Source of the DNA: Streptomyces sp. HUAS 15-9
Lineage (GTDB): Bacteria > Actinomycetota > Actinomycetes > Streptomycetales > Streptomycetaceae
Assembly (NCBI RefSeq): GCF_025642155.1
Contig: NZ_CP106798.1
Coordinates: 4,588,001 to 4,652,000 of the forward strand
Length of the DNA stretch: 64,000 nt
Direction of reading: 5' to 3'
Positions 25,355 through 34,118 of this stretch are shown one piece after another (positions within the stretch are counted from its first letter, which is position 1; each line of letters opens with the position of its first letter). Below the pieces are notes generated by a model. That model made no database searches, was not told the origin of the DNA, and saw only the letters and a list, made by a program, of their open reading frames with translations. Made by a program: the position numbers and the translations under genes.

Positions 25355-25523
25355 ATGGCACGGCATGCGGAGGCGGACGCGACGGCTCTGGAGCGCGGGG
25401 CGCTGGTCTACGACCCGGTCAAGCGCAAGGTCGGGGAGTACCAGGGCAAGGCCGGTCCGTACGCCATGCTGCGCCCAGTGGCCGGGGACGGCCCGGTCCT
25501 CTGCTTCGGCCGGCCGATCGCTG
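25355..25523 (+). pseudogene. Truncated small hypothetical gene joined to an IS3 remnant
   Basis: From an ATG with GAGGGACTGAGG upstream, about 45 residues (ALERGALVYDPVKRKVGEYQ, then GPYAMLRPVAGDG) resemble a small protein that often accompanies regulators of the kind found just upstream. The reading frame then enters unrelated sequence where an IS3-type fragment begins. The gene is therefore cut off by the insertion. Confidence 0.5.
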
Positions 25524-25524
25524 T

Positions 25525-25689
25525 TTCCGGCTCGCCGAGCACCTGGTTGCGGCCGGTGGCGCCGCCTCGATCGGATCGGTCGGCGACGCCTACGACAACG
25601 CACTCATGGAGAGCACGATCGGCCTGTTCAAGACCGAGCTGATCAAGCCCCGACGGCCGTGGAAGACGCCGTCCGACGTCGAGCTCGCA
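25525..25689 (+). mobile_element. IS3-family transposase (OrfB) remnant
   Basis: The frame starting FRLAEHLVAAGGAASIGSVG continues DAYDNALMESTIGLFKTEL and IKPRRPWKTPSDVELA. This is the segment around the second Asp and the Glu of IS3-type DDE integrases. It is cut on both sides, with no inverted repeats found. The following 380 bases to 26010 show no gene that I can support. Confidence 0.8.
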
Positions 25690-26010
25690 CCGCCGACATC
25701 CCACGAAGGACGCGACGCATCGCCTGGTTGACGGGACCATGCTCGACACCTCAATTCCATGACGCCGCGATGCACGCGCGCTTCCGGGGCCTCTTCACGT
25801 CGCTCGAGCCGAGTCACTCACGCCAGATGGGTTCGATCAGGTCCGGATCGAACTTCCGCCCGCCCCTGCCCGCCGGATGGATGAGCACCGCCGACAGGGA
25901 GTGCAGGACGATCTCTTGTTGGCGCTCACGGTTCACTCAGCCTGGAGCGTCCAGCCGCCCGTCGTCCAGCGGGCCGGGCAGGTGCTGGACGCCTGACCAA
26001 GGTGAGCACG

Positions 26011-26054
26011 GAAAAGGGCCCCTGCCGCGGAGGCGGACTCCAGGGGCCCTTTCC
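26011..26054 (-). terminator. Terminator of the Yip1-type gene
   Basis: A strong hairpin: GGAAAGGGCCCCTG paired with CAGGGGCCCTTTTC across a 16-base loop, ending in T residues on the minus strand, 16 bases after the stop codon at 26070. Confidence 0.8.
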
Positions 26055-26069
26055 TGTGTCTGCGGTCCG

Positions 26070-26999
26070 CTAGAACGTGCCCAGCTTCACGATCGACAGC
26101 AACGCGATCAGCTGGATCGCCGACGCGCCCAGTGCCTTCGGCCAGGGCAGGTCGTGGGAGCGGCTGACCATCAGGGTCAGGAGCGCGGCGGCCGCGACCC
26201 AGGTCGCCCAGCCCAGCAGCTGCACGAAGCCCGCGTCGCCGCCCATGAACATCGCGACGACCAGGCGGGGGGCGTCCGTGATGGAGGTGATCAGCATGGA
26301 CAGGCCCACCGTGGGCTGCCACGCCCCGTCGCCGCCCAGCTGGCGGGCCAGGGTGTGGGTGACCACGCCAAGGATGAACGCGCTCAGCCCCATCGCGACC
26401 GCCGTCGTCAGGACGATGGGCACCGCGTTGGAGAGGGTGGCGCTGATCGCGTCCTTGCGGGCGCCGTCGAAGCCGAACACCGCGAGGAGGCCGTAGAGGA
26501 ACGTCACGACGAGGGCCGGGCCCCACATCGTGTAGTCCCGCATCTGCAGGAAGGTCTGGTTGGGGGCGAACACGATCCCCCGCAGCAGCTCCTTCCAGTG
26601 CAGGCGCGGCCCGATCGGGCCCGCCGGTGCGGCCGAGCCCGCCCGGTAGGTCCCTCCCTGGTTGTACGGGTCGTCGACCGAGAACGCCTGGGTGTGGCCC
26701 GGGTTGTTGGCCGCGTACGGGTCCGGGGCGCCGCCCTGGCCCGGGTAGCCGTCGTAGTCGTCGCCGAAGTACTCCGGCCCGTCGCCGGGCCGGCCGCCCG
26801 GGTAGCCGCCGTTCGCCTGCGGCCACTGGGCACCGTCGCCGTACTGCGGCCGCTGTCGCGGGTGGGGCTGCGGTGCCGACGGGTAACCCTGCCCCGGTCC
26901 CTGCGGCGCCCGTCCGCCGTACGACGGTCCCTGCGGTCCCTGTTGTCCTTGCGGGGCACGGTTGTCCCGGCCGCCGCGTCCGATCCTGAATCCAGCCAC
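26070..26999 (-). CDS. Yip1-family integral membrane protein with a long disordered N-terminus
   Basis: I start at the GTG at 26999 (309 residues). TACGTT lies 7 bases upstream and there is no ribosome site, so it is probably leaderless. The first 140 residues are low-complexity Gly, Pro, Gln, Tyr and Asp (cytoplasmic, disordered). The C-terminal 165 carry five predicted membrane helices in the Yip1 arrangement, introduced by LHWKELLRGIVFAPNQTFLQ and ending LIALLSIVKLGTF. The role of bacterial Yip1 proteins is not established. It is a single-gene unit with its own terminator. Confidence 0.8.
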   Translation of the reverse strand: MAGFRIGRGGRDNRAPQGQQGPQGPSYGGRAPQGPGQGYPSAPQPHPRQRPQYGDGAQWPQANGGYPGGRPGDGPEYFGDDYDGYPGQGGAPDPYAANNPGHTQAFSVDDPYNQGGTYRAGSAAPAGPIGPRLHWKELLRGIVFAPNQTFLQMRDYTMWGPALVVTFLYGLLAVFGFDGARKDAISATLSNAVPIVLTTAVAMGLSAFILGVVTHTLARQLGGDGAWQPTVGLSMLITSITDAPRLVVAMFMGGDAGFVQLLGWATWVAAAALLTLMVSRSHDLPWPKALGASAIQLIALLSIVKLGTF

Positions 27000-27148
27000 G
27001 TCTTCGAACGTACCTGGTCCTGAAGAGTGACGTGCCGGGCTCAGCTGTCCGGGCCCGGCTTTGCTGCCGAGCTGTGACATCCCCTAGGGGGTGCCGAGGG
27101 CTTCCCTTACGTGCTCCCCGCGGCGGCTGTATGCCTGCGGGACCCGCG

Positions 27149-28486
27149 TTACGGCACCAGGAACTCCGACGTCGAGAAGGTCACCGTGGGCTTCGCCGCC
27201 ACGAGTCCCTTCTCCGTCCCCCGGTACACGGCCACCGTGTCCTTGGTCTCCCCCCGGTACGTCCGCACCACCAGGTCGGCTCGTCCGTCTCCGTCGAAGT
27301 CACTGGTCGCGAGGACGCGGGTGGTCCCCCGGGCGGGTGGGGCGACGGTGACCGTGTCCTCCGGTGAGAGTCCCTTCGTACGGCCGCGGAGGATACGCAA
27401 CCGCGAGCCGCTGGAGACCAGTTCGTCCCGGCCGTCGCCGTCGAGGTCGGCCGCGTCCAGCATCGAGCCGGGCGTGGCGAGGGTGGCGCGGGTGGCCGCC
27501 GGGAGGTCGTAGCGCAGGGACGTTTCCGCCGTGCCGCCCACCGCCGCGTCCAGTGCCTTGCCCCGGCCGAAGCGGCCGAGGACGACATCGACGCCGCCGG
27601 GGAGGACGGCACCGGTGCGCGCCGGTCCGTCCGGACCGCCCAGGAGCAGGGCCGACTTGGCGGTGCCCTCCGCCGTACGGACGACCAGGTCGTCGTAGCC
27701 GTCCCGATCGACGTCGGCGGAAGGGCCGACCGGGACCTCGCCCGGTGACGGAAGCGGCGCGGCTGCCGCGTGCGGAGCGCCCTGGCGGCTGAACGGGCCG
27801 CGCAGATACGACAGTCGGCCGCCCGACGCGTGCAGCACCAGGTCGGACCCGTGGTCCCCGTCGAAGTCGCCGCACACCGGTTGGTCGGGCCAGTCGTTGC
27901 CGAAGCGGGCACGGGCGGGAATGGCCAACTTCACGGCCCTGCCGGTCAGTCCGTTCGGGGACCCGTACAGAATCTGCAGCGGCACCGGGGGTTGGCCCTG
28001 CCCGTCGTACGGCGGATCGGTGGACACGATCAGATCGGTGAAGCCGTCGCCGTCCAGGTCGCAGCTCGCCTCCGCGTCGAAGACGGCGGGGAGTTGGCCC
28101 TTGGTCGGGGCGGCGTGCGTCTTCGGGGCGAGCAACTGCCGTGCGCCGGGCGTGAGTCCGTGGGCGCTGCCGTACACGATGCCGATGCCCGCGTCGTCGG
28201 CGTGGCTCTGCTCCTTGACCAAGTCGTCGAGGACCAGGTCGGGATGGCCGTCGCCGTTGAAGTCGTCCGGCACCTTGCTGCCCCTGCCGTGCGGTACGGG
28301 GATCTTGGCCGGGGCGTCCGCGACGGTCACCGGGGTGTGCTCGGCGGTCCCCATGTCCGCCGTGGGCCCACAGGCGGCCAGCAGCAGCCCCAGCCCGCCG
28401 ACCACCACGGTCACCGTCCCGGCTCTGCCGCCCCTACGCACACGCACCGCCCATCCCGTCCACATCCTCGTCAACGCCTGGGCCAT
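27149..28486 (-). CDS. FG-GAP/VCBS-repeat lipoprotein
   Basis: About 445 residues from the ATG at 28486; other ATG or GTG starts nearby are possible and no clear ribosome site decides. A signal peptide with lipobox LLLAAC is followed by integrin-alpha-like FG-GAP repeats with calcium-binding Asp-rich loops: DFNGDGHPDLV, DLDGDGFTDLI, DFDGDHGSDLV, DVDRDGYDDLV, DLDGDGRDELV and DFDGDGRADLV. Such proteins form seven-bladed propellers on the cell surface. The ligand or partner is unknown. Confidence 0.85.
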   Translation of the reverse strand: MAQALTRMWTGWAVRVRRGGRAGTVTVVVGGLGLLLAACGPTADMGTAEHTPVTVADAPAKIPVPHGRGSKVPDDFNGDGHPDLVLDDLVKEQSHADDAGIGIVYGSAHGLTPGARQLLAPKTHAAPTKGQLPAVFDAEASCDLDGDGFTDLIVSTDPPYDGQGQPPVPLQILYGSPNGLTGRAVKLAIPARARFGNDWPDQPVCGDFDGDHGSDLVLHASGGRLSYLRGPFSRQGAPHAAAAPLPSPGEVPVGPSADVDRDGYDDLVVRTAEGTAKSALLLGGPDGPARTGAVLPGGVDVVLGRFGRGKALDAAVGGTAETSLRYDLPAATRATLATPGSMLDAADLDGDGRDELVSSGSRLRILRGRTKGLSPEDTVTVAPPARGTTRVLATSDFDGDGRADLVVRTYRGETKDTVAVYRGTEKGLVAAKPTVTFSTSEFLVP

Positions 28487-28553
28487 GATGCACGCGTCCG
28501 AGACGACACGACACCCCCGCGCCTCCCGGGGACACGGGGGTGTCCGGATCACC

Positions 28554-28808
28554 TCACCTGCCGGCCGCATCCCACAGCGTCACCGCAAGTGCCGTGCACG
28601 AGGTCACCGCCGCGAGGGATGGCAGGGGCCAGCGGGTGCGTTCGAGGGCGTCGAGTCGTTCCTCGTGGTCGCCGAGGGTCTTGTCGGTCTGGTCGGCGCG
28701 CTGCAGGAGCAGGGCCAGATCGCCCCGGGTGGTGGCGAAGCCGACATCGACGGACCGGCGGAGGCGCTCGAGTTCCAGGGCGACTCCTTCGGCCTCTCGG
28801 GTGGTCAT
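28554..28808 (-). CDS. XhlA-like phage lysis-associated protein
   Basis: An 84-residue protein with AAGGAG before the ATG. A long heptad region (ALELERLRRSVD… to …DHEERLDALERT) predicts a coiled coil, and the last 20 residues (LPSLAAVTSCTALAVTLW) form one membrane helix. This coiled coil plus C-terminal anchor is the layout of XhlA, which works with a holin and amidase to release phage-type particles. It lies directly after the amidase at the end of the tail gene cluster. Confidence 0.6.
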   Translation of the reverse strand: MTTREAEGVALELERLRRSVDVGFATTRGDLALLLQRADQTDKTLGDHEERLDALERTRWPLPSLAAVTSCTALAVTLWDAAGR

Positions 28809-28935
28809 GGAGACTCCTTCTTGCCCTTGCGCGGTGAGGGGGTGTCCCGGCGGCCGGCCCGCCTGCGAGCAGAGGGGCGAGCGTGACGAGGGTCTCGACT
28901 GCCACCCGCAGGGTGCGGCGCATGACATCACTCAT
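28805..28935 (-). pseudogene. Short holin-like gene, apparently frameshifted
   Basis: An ATG at 28935 has a strong GAGGAGG ribosome site and starts 12 bases after the amidase. It encodes MSDVMRRTLRVAVETLVTLA followed by PLLA, the start of a membrane helix. In that frame the protein then reads on through the next gene in atypical sequence. In another frame the segment ends with a basic tail (RRRAGRRDTPSPRKGKKESP) and a stop that overlaps the next ATG (ATGA), which is normal operon spacing. This suggests a one- or two-base shift in a tiny membrane protein gene. Confidence 0.4.
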
Positions 28936-28947
28936 CGGGCGGCCTCC

Positions 28948-29802
28948 TCAACCCGTGCGCGGTACGTGCAGCAGGTCCCAGCTCGCGCGGCCAGGGACGC
29001 CGTCGGCGGCGGGACCCGCGTACCCCAGCTTTCGCTGCCAGACGGCGTACGAGCGCATGTCCGCCTTGCCCCATACCGGGCCGGGGCCGACGGAGTAGCG
29101 GCCGCAGCCCTCGGCCACCAGGCGCCGGCCGATCGCCGTGATGAGCGGGCCGCGGCGCCCGAAGGCGAAGTAGGCGGCGCCGGGGAAGGGCTCGTACGGC
29201 GTCGCATCGGGCGTCGGGCGCGGTCCGAGGCGGGCGTCGATCCTGGAACGCATGCCCGGCATCGGGAAGGACGGGTCGATCTTGCGTCGCGTCCACTCCC
29301 GGTGCCCGATCACGCTTGCCGCGGACCAGCCATGGGCGCGGCACAGAGCGGCCGACAGCCGCTCCACCGCGTCGAGCTGGGCCGGGGGATACGGGTCGTG
29401 GCCGGTGCCGAGGTTCTCGATCTCGAAGCCGTAGAAGTGCGCGTTGCCGTCGACGGCGTCGGGGCCCGGGGCGGGCGGCGGTGTCCTCTCGGCGACCACG
29501 GCGGCCAGGACCGCGGCGGAGCCGGAACCGGCGTGGTTGGTACGGCCCCAGCCCACCAGGTGCACGGTGCCGTCCTTGGCGACCAGCCCGGCGCACAGCG
29601 GGCCGGGCAGCGTGGGAGTGCCCTCGAGACACAGACGGAGACTGTCCGACCCGGCGGTGTGATGGAGCATCACGCCGTGGACCGGGCCCCAGGGCCCTTT
29701 GTGATTGCGGTTGTGCGTCCGCCAGTTGCCGTGCTCGCGGACGACGACGCCCTTGGCGCGCAGGGCACGCACGAGGGCGTCCGGGGTCAGTGGAGTGGCC
29801 AT
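28948..29802 (-). CDS. N-acetylmuramoyl-L-alanine amidase (endolysin-type) of the tail cluster
   Basis: A 284-residue protein with an Amidase_2/PGRP domain: VMLHHTAGS with zinc-binding His at about 47, YGFEIENLG, and HREWTRRKIDP with the later zinc ligands near 167. It cleaves the amide bond between muramic acid and the stem peptide. The C-terminal 70 residues (MRSYAVWQRKLGY, DGVPGRASW) look like a peptidoglycan-binding unit. No signal peptide is present, as expected for an endolysin or tail-associated enzyme. It follows the fibre-like gene by 7 bases. Confidence 0.88.
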   Translation of the reverse strand: MATPLTPDALVRALRAKGVVVREHGNWRTHNRNHKGPWGPVHGVMLHHTAGSDSLRLCLEGTPTLPGPLCAGLVAKDGTVHLVGWGRTNHAGSGSAAVLAAVVAERTPPPAPGPDAVDGNAHFYGFEIENLGTGHDPYPPAQLDAVERLSAALCRAHGWSAASVIGHREWTRRKIDPSFPMPGMRSRIDARLGPRPTPDATPYEPFPGAAYFAFGRRGPLITAIGRRLVAEGCGRYSVGPGPVWGKADMRSYAVWQRKLGYAGPAADGVPGRASWDLLHVPRTG

Positions 29803-29809
29803 GGTGTCC

Positions 29810-30451
29810 TCAACTCACGGGGGTGACGGTCACGAAACGGTTGGTGAACGTCGCCGTGCTGGTCGTGGCGGCCGACTTGTAGGCCAAGGTGGCGGTGTAC
29901 GCACTGTTCACCGTCAGGCCGGTGACCTGGAACTGGGTGGTCGCCGAGCACAGGTCGGTGCCGTAGCAGACCGCAGCCCGGCTGTCCGTGGCCGCGAGTG
30001 TGACGGACGTACCGAGACGGACATTCGCGGAGACATAACAGGCCGTCGCCGCACTGCTGTTGATCCGGGCACCCACCGTGACCAGTACGGATCCGGAGGC
30101 CGGTGCGGTGAAGGTGACCGAGGTCGGGTCGCCGGTGGAGCCGGTCAGCGTCTCGGCGTACGAGGTGGATGTGGTCGTCCCGGTCGCGGTGTTGGCCTTG
30201 TGTACCGGGCCGGGGGCCAGCTGGGCCCAGGCGCCGCCAGTGTGGTACCAGAACTGCTTGGGTGTGGCGAGCCAGACCAGCATGCCGGCCACTGGGGACG
30301 TCACCTTGGCATCTCGGGTGGCGGCGTCGGCGAACCGCAGCACGGTGCGGCCGTCGACAGCCTCGGCGAGGGACTGGATGTGCTGCGGGACGTTCGCCGC
30401 GTCGGCGGGCTGTGGGTAGGGCAGGCTGCCGAGCGGAGTGAGCAGTGCCAT
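29810..30451 (-). CDS. Phage tail fibre/appendage-like protein
   Basis: I start at the ATG at 30451, which has AAGGAGG 8 bases upstream (213 residues). The N-terminal part (MALLTPLGSLPYPQPADAAN, VPQHIQSLAEAVDGR) is a typical structural start for tail or minor virion proteins in actinophages. It is followed by FWYHTGGAWAQL, a surface motif found in tail appendages. The C-terminal 130 residues are a Thr/Ser/Ala-rich beta domain that may bind a receptor. Position between the tip protein and the amidase supports a receptor-binding fibre. Confidence 0.7.
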   Translation of the reverse strand: MALLTPLGSLPYPQPADAANVPQHIQSLAEAVDGRTVLRFADAATRDAKVTSPVAGMLVWLATPKQFWYHTGGAWAQLAPGPVHKANTATGTTTSTSYAETLTGSTGDPTSVTFTAPASGSVLVTVGARINSSAATACYVSANVRLGTSVTLAATDSRAAVCYGTDLCSATTQFQVTGLTVNSAYTATLAYKSAATTSTATFTNRFVTVTPVS

Positions 30452-30722
30452 GGCGGCTACCTCCTTGGGACGTGGGGGGCGCGTCGGGGCGTCGCTGATT
30501 CGGTGTAGGGCGGGCCGACGCGGGTGGGCGCCGGCGCGTGCGATCCGCGCTCGTACGGAAGACGAGCGCACTGGGGGCGACGGGCGGGCGTGCAGGTGCG
30601 GGTGGATGCCGCCCCCCGGGGCGCGAAGGCGGGGGTCGCGGGCGGGTTTCTTGCCGGGTTGGCCTTGCGCACCCACGGTGGCCGCGGGGCGTACTCGCGC
30701 GCGGCCCGACCGGGTGTCGCCG

Positions 30723-30902
30723 TCAGCCGCCGAGTGCCGGTGGGAGGGTGTCGGAGGGGCTGCCGTCGTCGCCGGCGCGCGAGGCCGCGCTGTCGACCGG
30801 CACGGGTACGGCGGTGTCGCCGTCCTGGGCGGGGACGTCCGGCAGCGGTACGGCCGTGCCCTCGTCGTCGGCCGCGAGGCCCTGTGCGCTCATGGCGCTC
30901 AT
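30723..30902 (-). CDS. Small acidic protein coupled to the tail tip gene
   Basis: A 59-residue protein whose ATG overlaps the stop of the 793-residue gene (ATGA at 30902-30899). It is rich in Asp, Ala, Pro and Val and probably disordered, with no motif. The tight overlap argues for a real, coupled gene, perhaps a chaperone-like or minor tail component. Between its stop and the fibre gene (270 bases) I see no further gene. Confidence 0.6.
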   Translation of the reverse strand: MSAMSAQGLAADDEGTAVPLPDVPAQDGDTAVPVPVDSAASRAGDDGSPSDTLPPALGG

Positions 30903-33280
30903 ACCGCACCCCCCGGCGGCTGGAGCAGCTCGCGGTAGGTGAGCCTGCTCTGGGTGAGGTCGTCCAGGGTCGGGAACTGCGCGGCGACCAGGGCGTAGCT
31001 GCGCCGGCTGCCGTACTGCGGATCCACCGGCGGGTCGGGCGTGAGACCGGAGTCCAGGGGGACGCCGTTGTACGAGGTGCCGCGCAGGGTCAGCGTCTGC
31101 TGGGGCACCGAGCCCGCCTGGCAGGTGGTGCGGATGCCGACGACCCAGGCGAAGGTGTCCAGCGCGGCGCCGGTGGTGTCCACCACCCGGACGACGTCGC
31201 CGAGCTGGATGCGCGGGTCGTGCAGGACCTCCACGTCGCCGAGCAGGGGGACGGGGTAGCGGCCCGCGTCGAGCATGGCGTGGGAGAGGTCGGAGGCCGA
31301 TTGTCGCTGCTGCACCCAGTCGGTCGCGGGAGCCTGGTAGACCTGCTTGCCGTAGTACGCCTGGCTGGTGGTGTTGTACCAGGCGAACGTGCGCTGCGCC
31401 GGGTCCGCGGTCCGCTTCTGCGGCACGATCTGCACGGACGGCTTGCCGTCCTTGGTGACCGTCCACACGCTGGCCGTACCGTGGTTGACGAACCGGACGA
31501 TGTAGTTCGGCCCGTCGCGCCGCGAGCTGACCGTCACACCGCCCTTGACCGAGGAGCCGCCGGTGGCCGCGCTGCCGAACCGGACCTTGTGCCCGGTCGT
31601 CACGGCCGCGTCGTCCTCGATCTGCAGCGGGCCGATGTCCAGCTCGTCCTCGGCCATGGCGTACGCCACCTCGACCACCGCGCCGGGCCTGATCTCCCGT
31701 ACGACGGTGTCGGCGGTCGTCCCGGCATAGGTGGAGCGGACGCCGTTGTAGTCCCGGTATGCCTGCTCGCAGTGGTTGCGGCAGGCGTCGATCTCCTCCG
31801 CGACGGTGAGCGCGGCGATGTCACGCCGCGTCGTGACGGTCACGTCCGGCTGGGCCGGCACCTTCTGGAACCGGCCGGGTCCGCGCCAGCGGAAGACACC
31901 CTGTTCGTCGAACTCGGCCGTGGACAGGGTCGCCCGCGCGATCTCGGTGATCACGTCCCACTGGGAACCCGAGACCCGCGGTACGTCGAACAGCGGGACC
32001 GTGACGTCGTCCAGTTCGGCACCCCTGGTCCAGCGGCCCCGCTGCTCCCACTCGTCGGCGGTGTAGGAGGCGAGGTCGGGCCACACCCGGTCGGTGATCT
32101 GGAGGCACTCGACGGCCACGTCCGTCTTCAGGTCGATCCGGAACAGCTCCGAGGGCGGCTGGGTGGACGACGCGGCGCTGAAGGTGACGGGCGCGCCGGG
32201 CACGACGTACTCCCCGTCGGGGGCGGTCAGCCGTGGGATCACGGTCGCCGGTGTGGCGGTGGACGTCGTCCCGGCCCGGGTGTCCACCGTGCAGCCCAGG
32301 TGCCAGGTGCCCTTGAGGGAGGCCAGCTTCGGCACGGTCCAGGTGTAGACCTGACCGCTCCCGTCCACCGTGCCGGAGGTGATCTTCACGGTGCCGGCGG
32401 CGAAGTCGACGTTCAGTGCGTAGTTGCCGTAGGCGCCCGCGCTGCGGTCGAAGACGAGCTTCAGCTCCAGGGCGCTGCCCACGGCACGGGCCGTGTTGAC
32501 GTACAGCTCGGCCTGGAACACCGTGCCGCCCACGACGAAGCGGGAGCGGGGCATCCACGACACCGCCAGTCCCGCGGCGGCCGGCATCAGAGCCATCTCG
32601 TACGGTGCGCCGTCGCGGATCCAGGTGTACGACGCCGGGTCGGGCAGTGTCTCCGGCTGGCCGTGGGTGGCGTTGAAGCCGCCGTGCAGCGAGGCGTACA
32701 ACGCGGTGGACGGCGCCGTGACGTCCGCGGCGGCCGCGGGCGCGCGGGGCGGCGGGCAGGTGTGGATGCCGCCCTGGCGCAGCAGTTCGTCCACGCACCA
32801 GATGGTGCTCGCCACCGGCCGGGCATACATCAGACCGTGGTAGGGCCGTGGTAGCAGGGCCGGTCCGCGCAGCCGCTCGGCGCCGTCCAGCGCCTGGACG
32901 GTGACGGTGTCGGTGCCGGAGGCCGCCGTGCGGGAGCGCACGGTGCCGCGGAAGGCGGGCAGGACCGCGCCGAGCAGGCCCGTGCGGTGCACGACGGACT
33001 GGCCGGGGCGTACGGCGTCGCCCGTGATGCGCCCGGCCCACGCCGAGTACAACCGGGGCGCGGGCACCCCGCTCGCACCGCCGAGCTGCACTTCCAGCTG
33101 GGCGGAGGCGCTGCCGGAGAAGGCGCGCAGAGCCTCGGGCAGGTCGGTGCTGTAGGCGCGCTCGACCTTCCAGGACTGCACCTGGCCGCCGATCTCCCGG
33201 CCGCCGCACCGGGTGGCGTGCGCCGGGGTGCGGTCGGGGGCGGCGAGTGAGCCGGCCAGTGCCGGGTCAGAGCTGAGCAC
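30899..33280 (-). CDS. Large tail tip / tail spike-like protein
   Basis: A 793-residue protein overlapping the distal tail gene by 14 bases. No signal peptide. The N-terminal third (VQSWKVERAYSTDLPEALR, then GASGVPAPRLYSAWAG) looks like the beta-sandwich domains of siphophage tail-hub proteins. The middle (YNVNTAR-like strands, TWTVPKLASLKGTWHLG) resembles a carbohydrate-binding jelly roll. The C-terminal third (EEIDACRNHCEQAYRDYNG, then LLGDVEVLHDPRIQLGDVV) resembles tail-associated hub domains. It is the largest gene of the cluster and the best candidate for the tip that contacts the target cell. No lytic motif was recognised. Confidence 0.75.
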   Translation of the reverse strand: MLSSDPALAGSLAAPDRTPAHATRCGGREIGGQVQSWKVERAYSTDLPEALRAFSGSASAQLEVQLGGASGVPAPRLYSAWAGRITGDAVRPGQSVVHRTGLLGAVLPAFRGTVRSRTAASGTDTVTVQALDGAERLRGPALLPRPYHGLMYARPVASTIWCVDELLRQGGIHTCPPPRAPAAAADVTAPSTALYASLHGGFNATHGQPETLPDPASYTWIRDGAPYEMALMPAAAGLAVSWMPRSRFVVGGTVFQAELYVNTARAVGSALELKLVFDRSAGAYGNYALNVDFAAGTVKITSGTVDGSGQVYTWTVPKLASLKGTWHLGCTVDTRAGTTSTATPATVIPRLTAPDGEYVVPGAPVTFSAASSTQPPSELFRIDLKTDVAVECLQITDRVWPDLASYTADEWEQRGRWTRGAELDDVTVPLFDVPRVSGSQWDVITEIARATLSTAEFDEQGVFRWRGPGRFQKVPAQPDVTVTTRRDIAALTVAEEIDACRNHCEQAYRDYNGVRSTYAGTTADTVVREIRPGAVVEVAYAMAEDELDIGPLQIEDDAAVTTGHKVRFGSAATGGSSVKGGVTVSSRRDGPNYIVRFVNHGTASVWTVTKDGKPSVQIVPQKRTADPAQRTFAWYNTTSQAYYGKQVYQAPATDWVQQRQSASDLSHAMLDAGRYPVPLLGDVEVLHDPRIQLGDVVRVVDTTGAALDTFAWVVGIRTTCQAGSVPQQTLTLRGTSYNGVPLDSGLTPDPPVDPQYGSRRSYALVAAQFPTLDDLTQSRLTYRELLQPPGGAV

Positions 33281-34112
33281 CGCGCACCTCCACCAGTTCG
33301 ACGCCGACGCTCCGGTACGGCAGCGGGGAGGCGGGCACGTCGGTGTACGCCGTGACGCTCATCGCCGGGCAGCCGTCGCCGAGCGCGAAGGCGACCGGGT
33401 CCTCGCCGACGGTCAGGCAGGCCCCGGCGAGGCCGATGGTGCCGGTGGCGCCGGGTGCGCCGAGCGGGGTGACGAAGGCGGCACCGGCCGGAGCGGTCCC
33501 GGTGACGGTCGTGCCGTTCGCGGACGTGGAGCCGAGGTAGGAGCCGTCGACGGCCTTCCAGTCCAGCTGGGCGATGGCGGTCGCCGGGCTCCAGTCGGGC
33601 GGCAGCAGCCACGACACCTGCATGCCGGGCATCACGGGCCAGCCGGTCCACGTGACGTGCCGCCAGCCGATGCGGGTTGCCGCGTCCTGGCAGTCACCGA
33701 CCACCGTGTCCCCGATGAACGGGCTGATGACGACCGTGCCCTGCACGGTGAACCAGTGGTCCGCGCCGCTGTCCTGGCTGCTCTGCGCGGCGGCCTGGTA
33801 GGGGTCGAGCAGGTTCACCGAGGCCGGGTCGAGGACGGCCACCGGGCCGTACGCGGTCCGTGAACTGCCCAGCGTTCCCGGCCCGTTGATCCGGCGCGCC
33901 AGGCGGACCAGATGCTGGGCGTCCGCCGGCGGGAGGGCGTCCCAGGAGAGCTTGAGCCGGCGCGCGCCGCGTGCCGGGGCCACGGTGGTGATGCCGCCTT
34001 CCAGGGACTTGAACTCGGTGACGTTCAGCTCGGCGGTGCGGTCCCAGGCCTTGGCGGCCTGGTCGATCTCCAGCAGCAGACCGGGCTTGCCGATCCACAG
34101 ATTCCTGGCCAT
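33267..34112 (-). CDS. Distal tail protein (Dit-like)
   Basis: A 281-residue protein beginning MARNLWIGKPGLLLEIDQAA. Its first 90 residues (…ELNVTEFKSLEGGITTV…, RLKLSWDALPPADAQHL) match the usual hub-forming N-terminal domain of distal tail proteins. The rest is a beta-rich domain with a possible galectin-like fold. Position directly after the tape measure and before the tip protein is the canonical place for Dit in siphophage tails. It starts 6 bases after the tape measure stop. Confidence 0.75.
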   Translation of the reverse strand: MARNLWIGKPGLLLEIDQAAKAWDRTAELNVTEFKSLEGGITTVAPARGARRLKLSWDALPPADAQHLVRLARRINGPGTLGSSRTAYGPVAVLDPASVNLLDPYQAAAQSSQDSGADHWFTVQGTVVISPFIGDTVVGDCQDAATRIGWRHVTWTGWPVMPGMQVSWLLPPDWSPATAIAQLDWKAVDGSYLGSTSANGTTVTGTAPAGAAFVTPLGAPGATGTIGLAGACLTVGEDPVAFALGDGCPAMSVTAYTDVPASPLPYRSVGVELVEVRGAQL

Positions 34113-34118
34113 GTCGTC

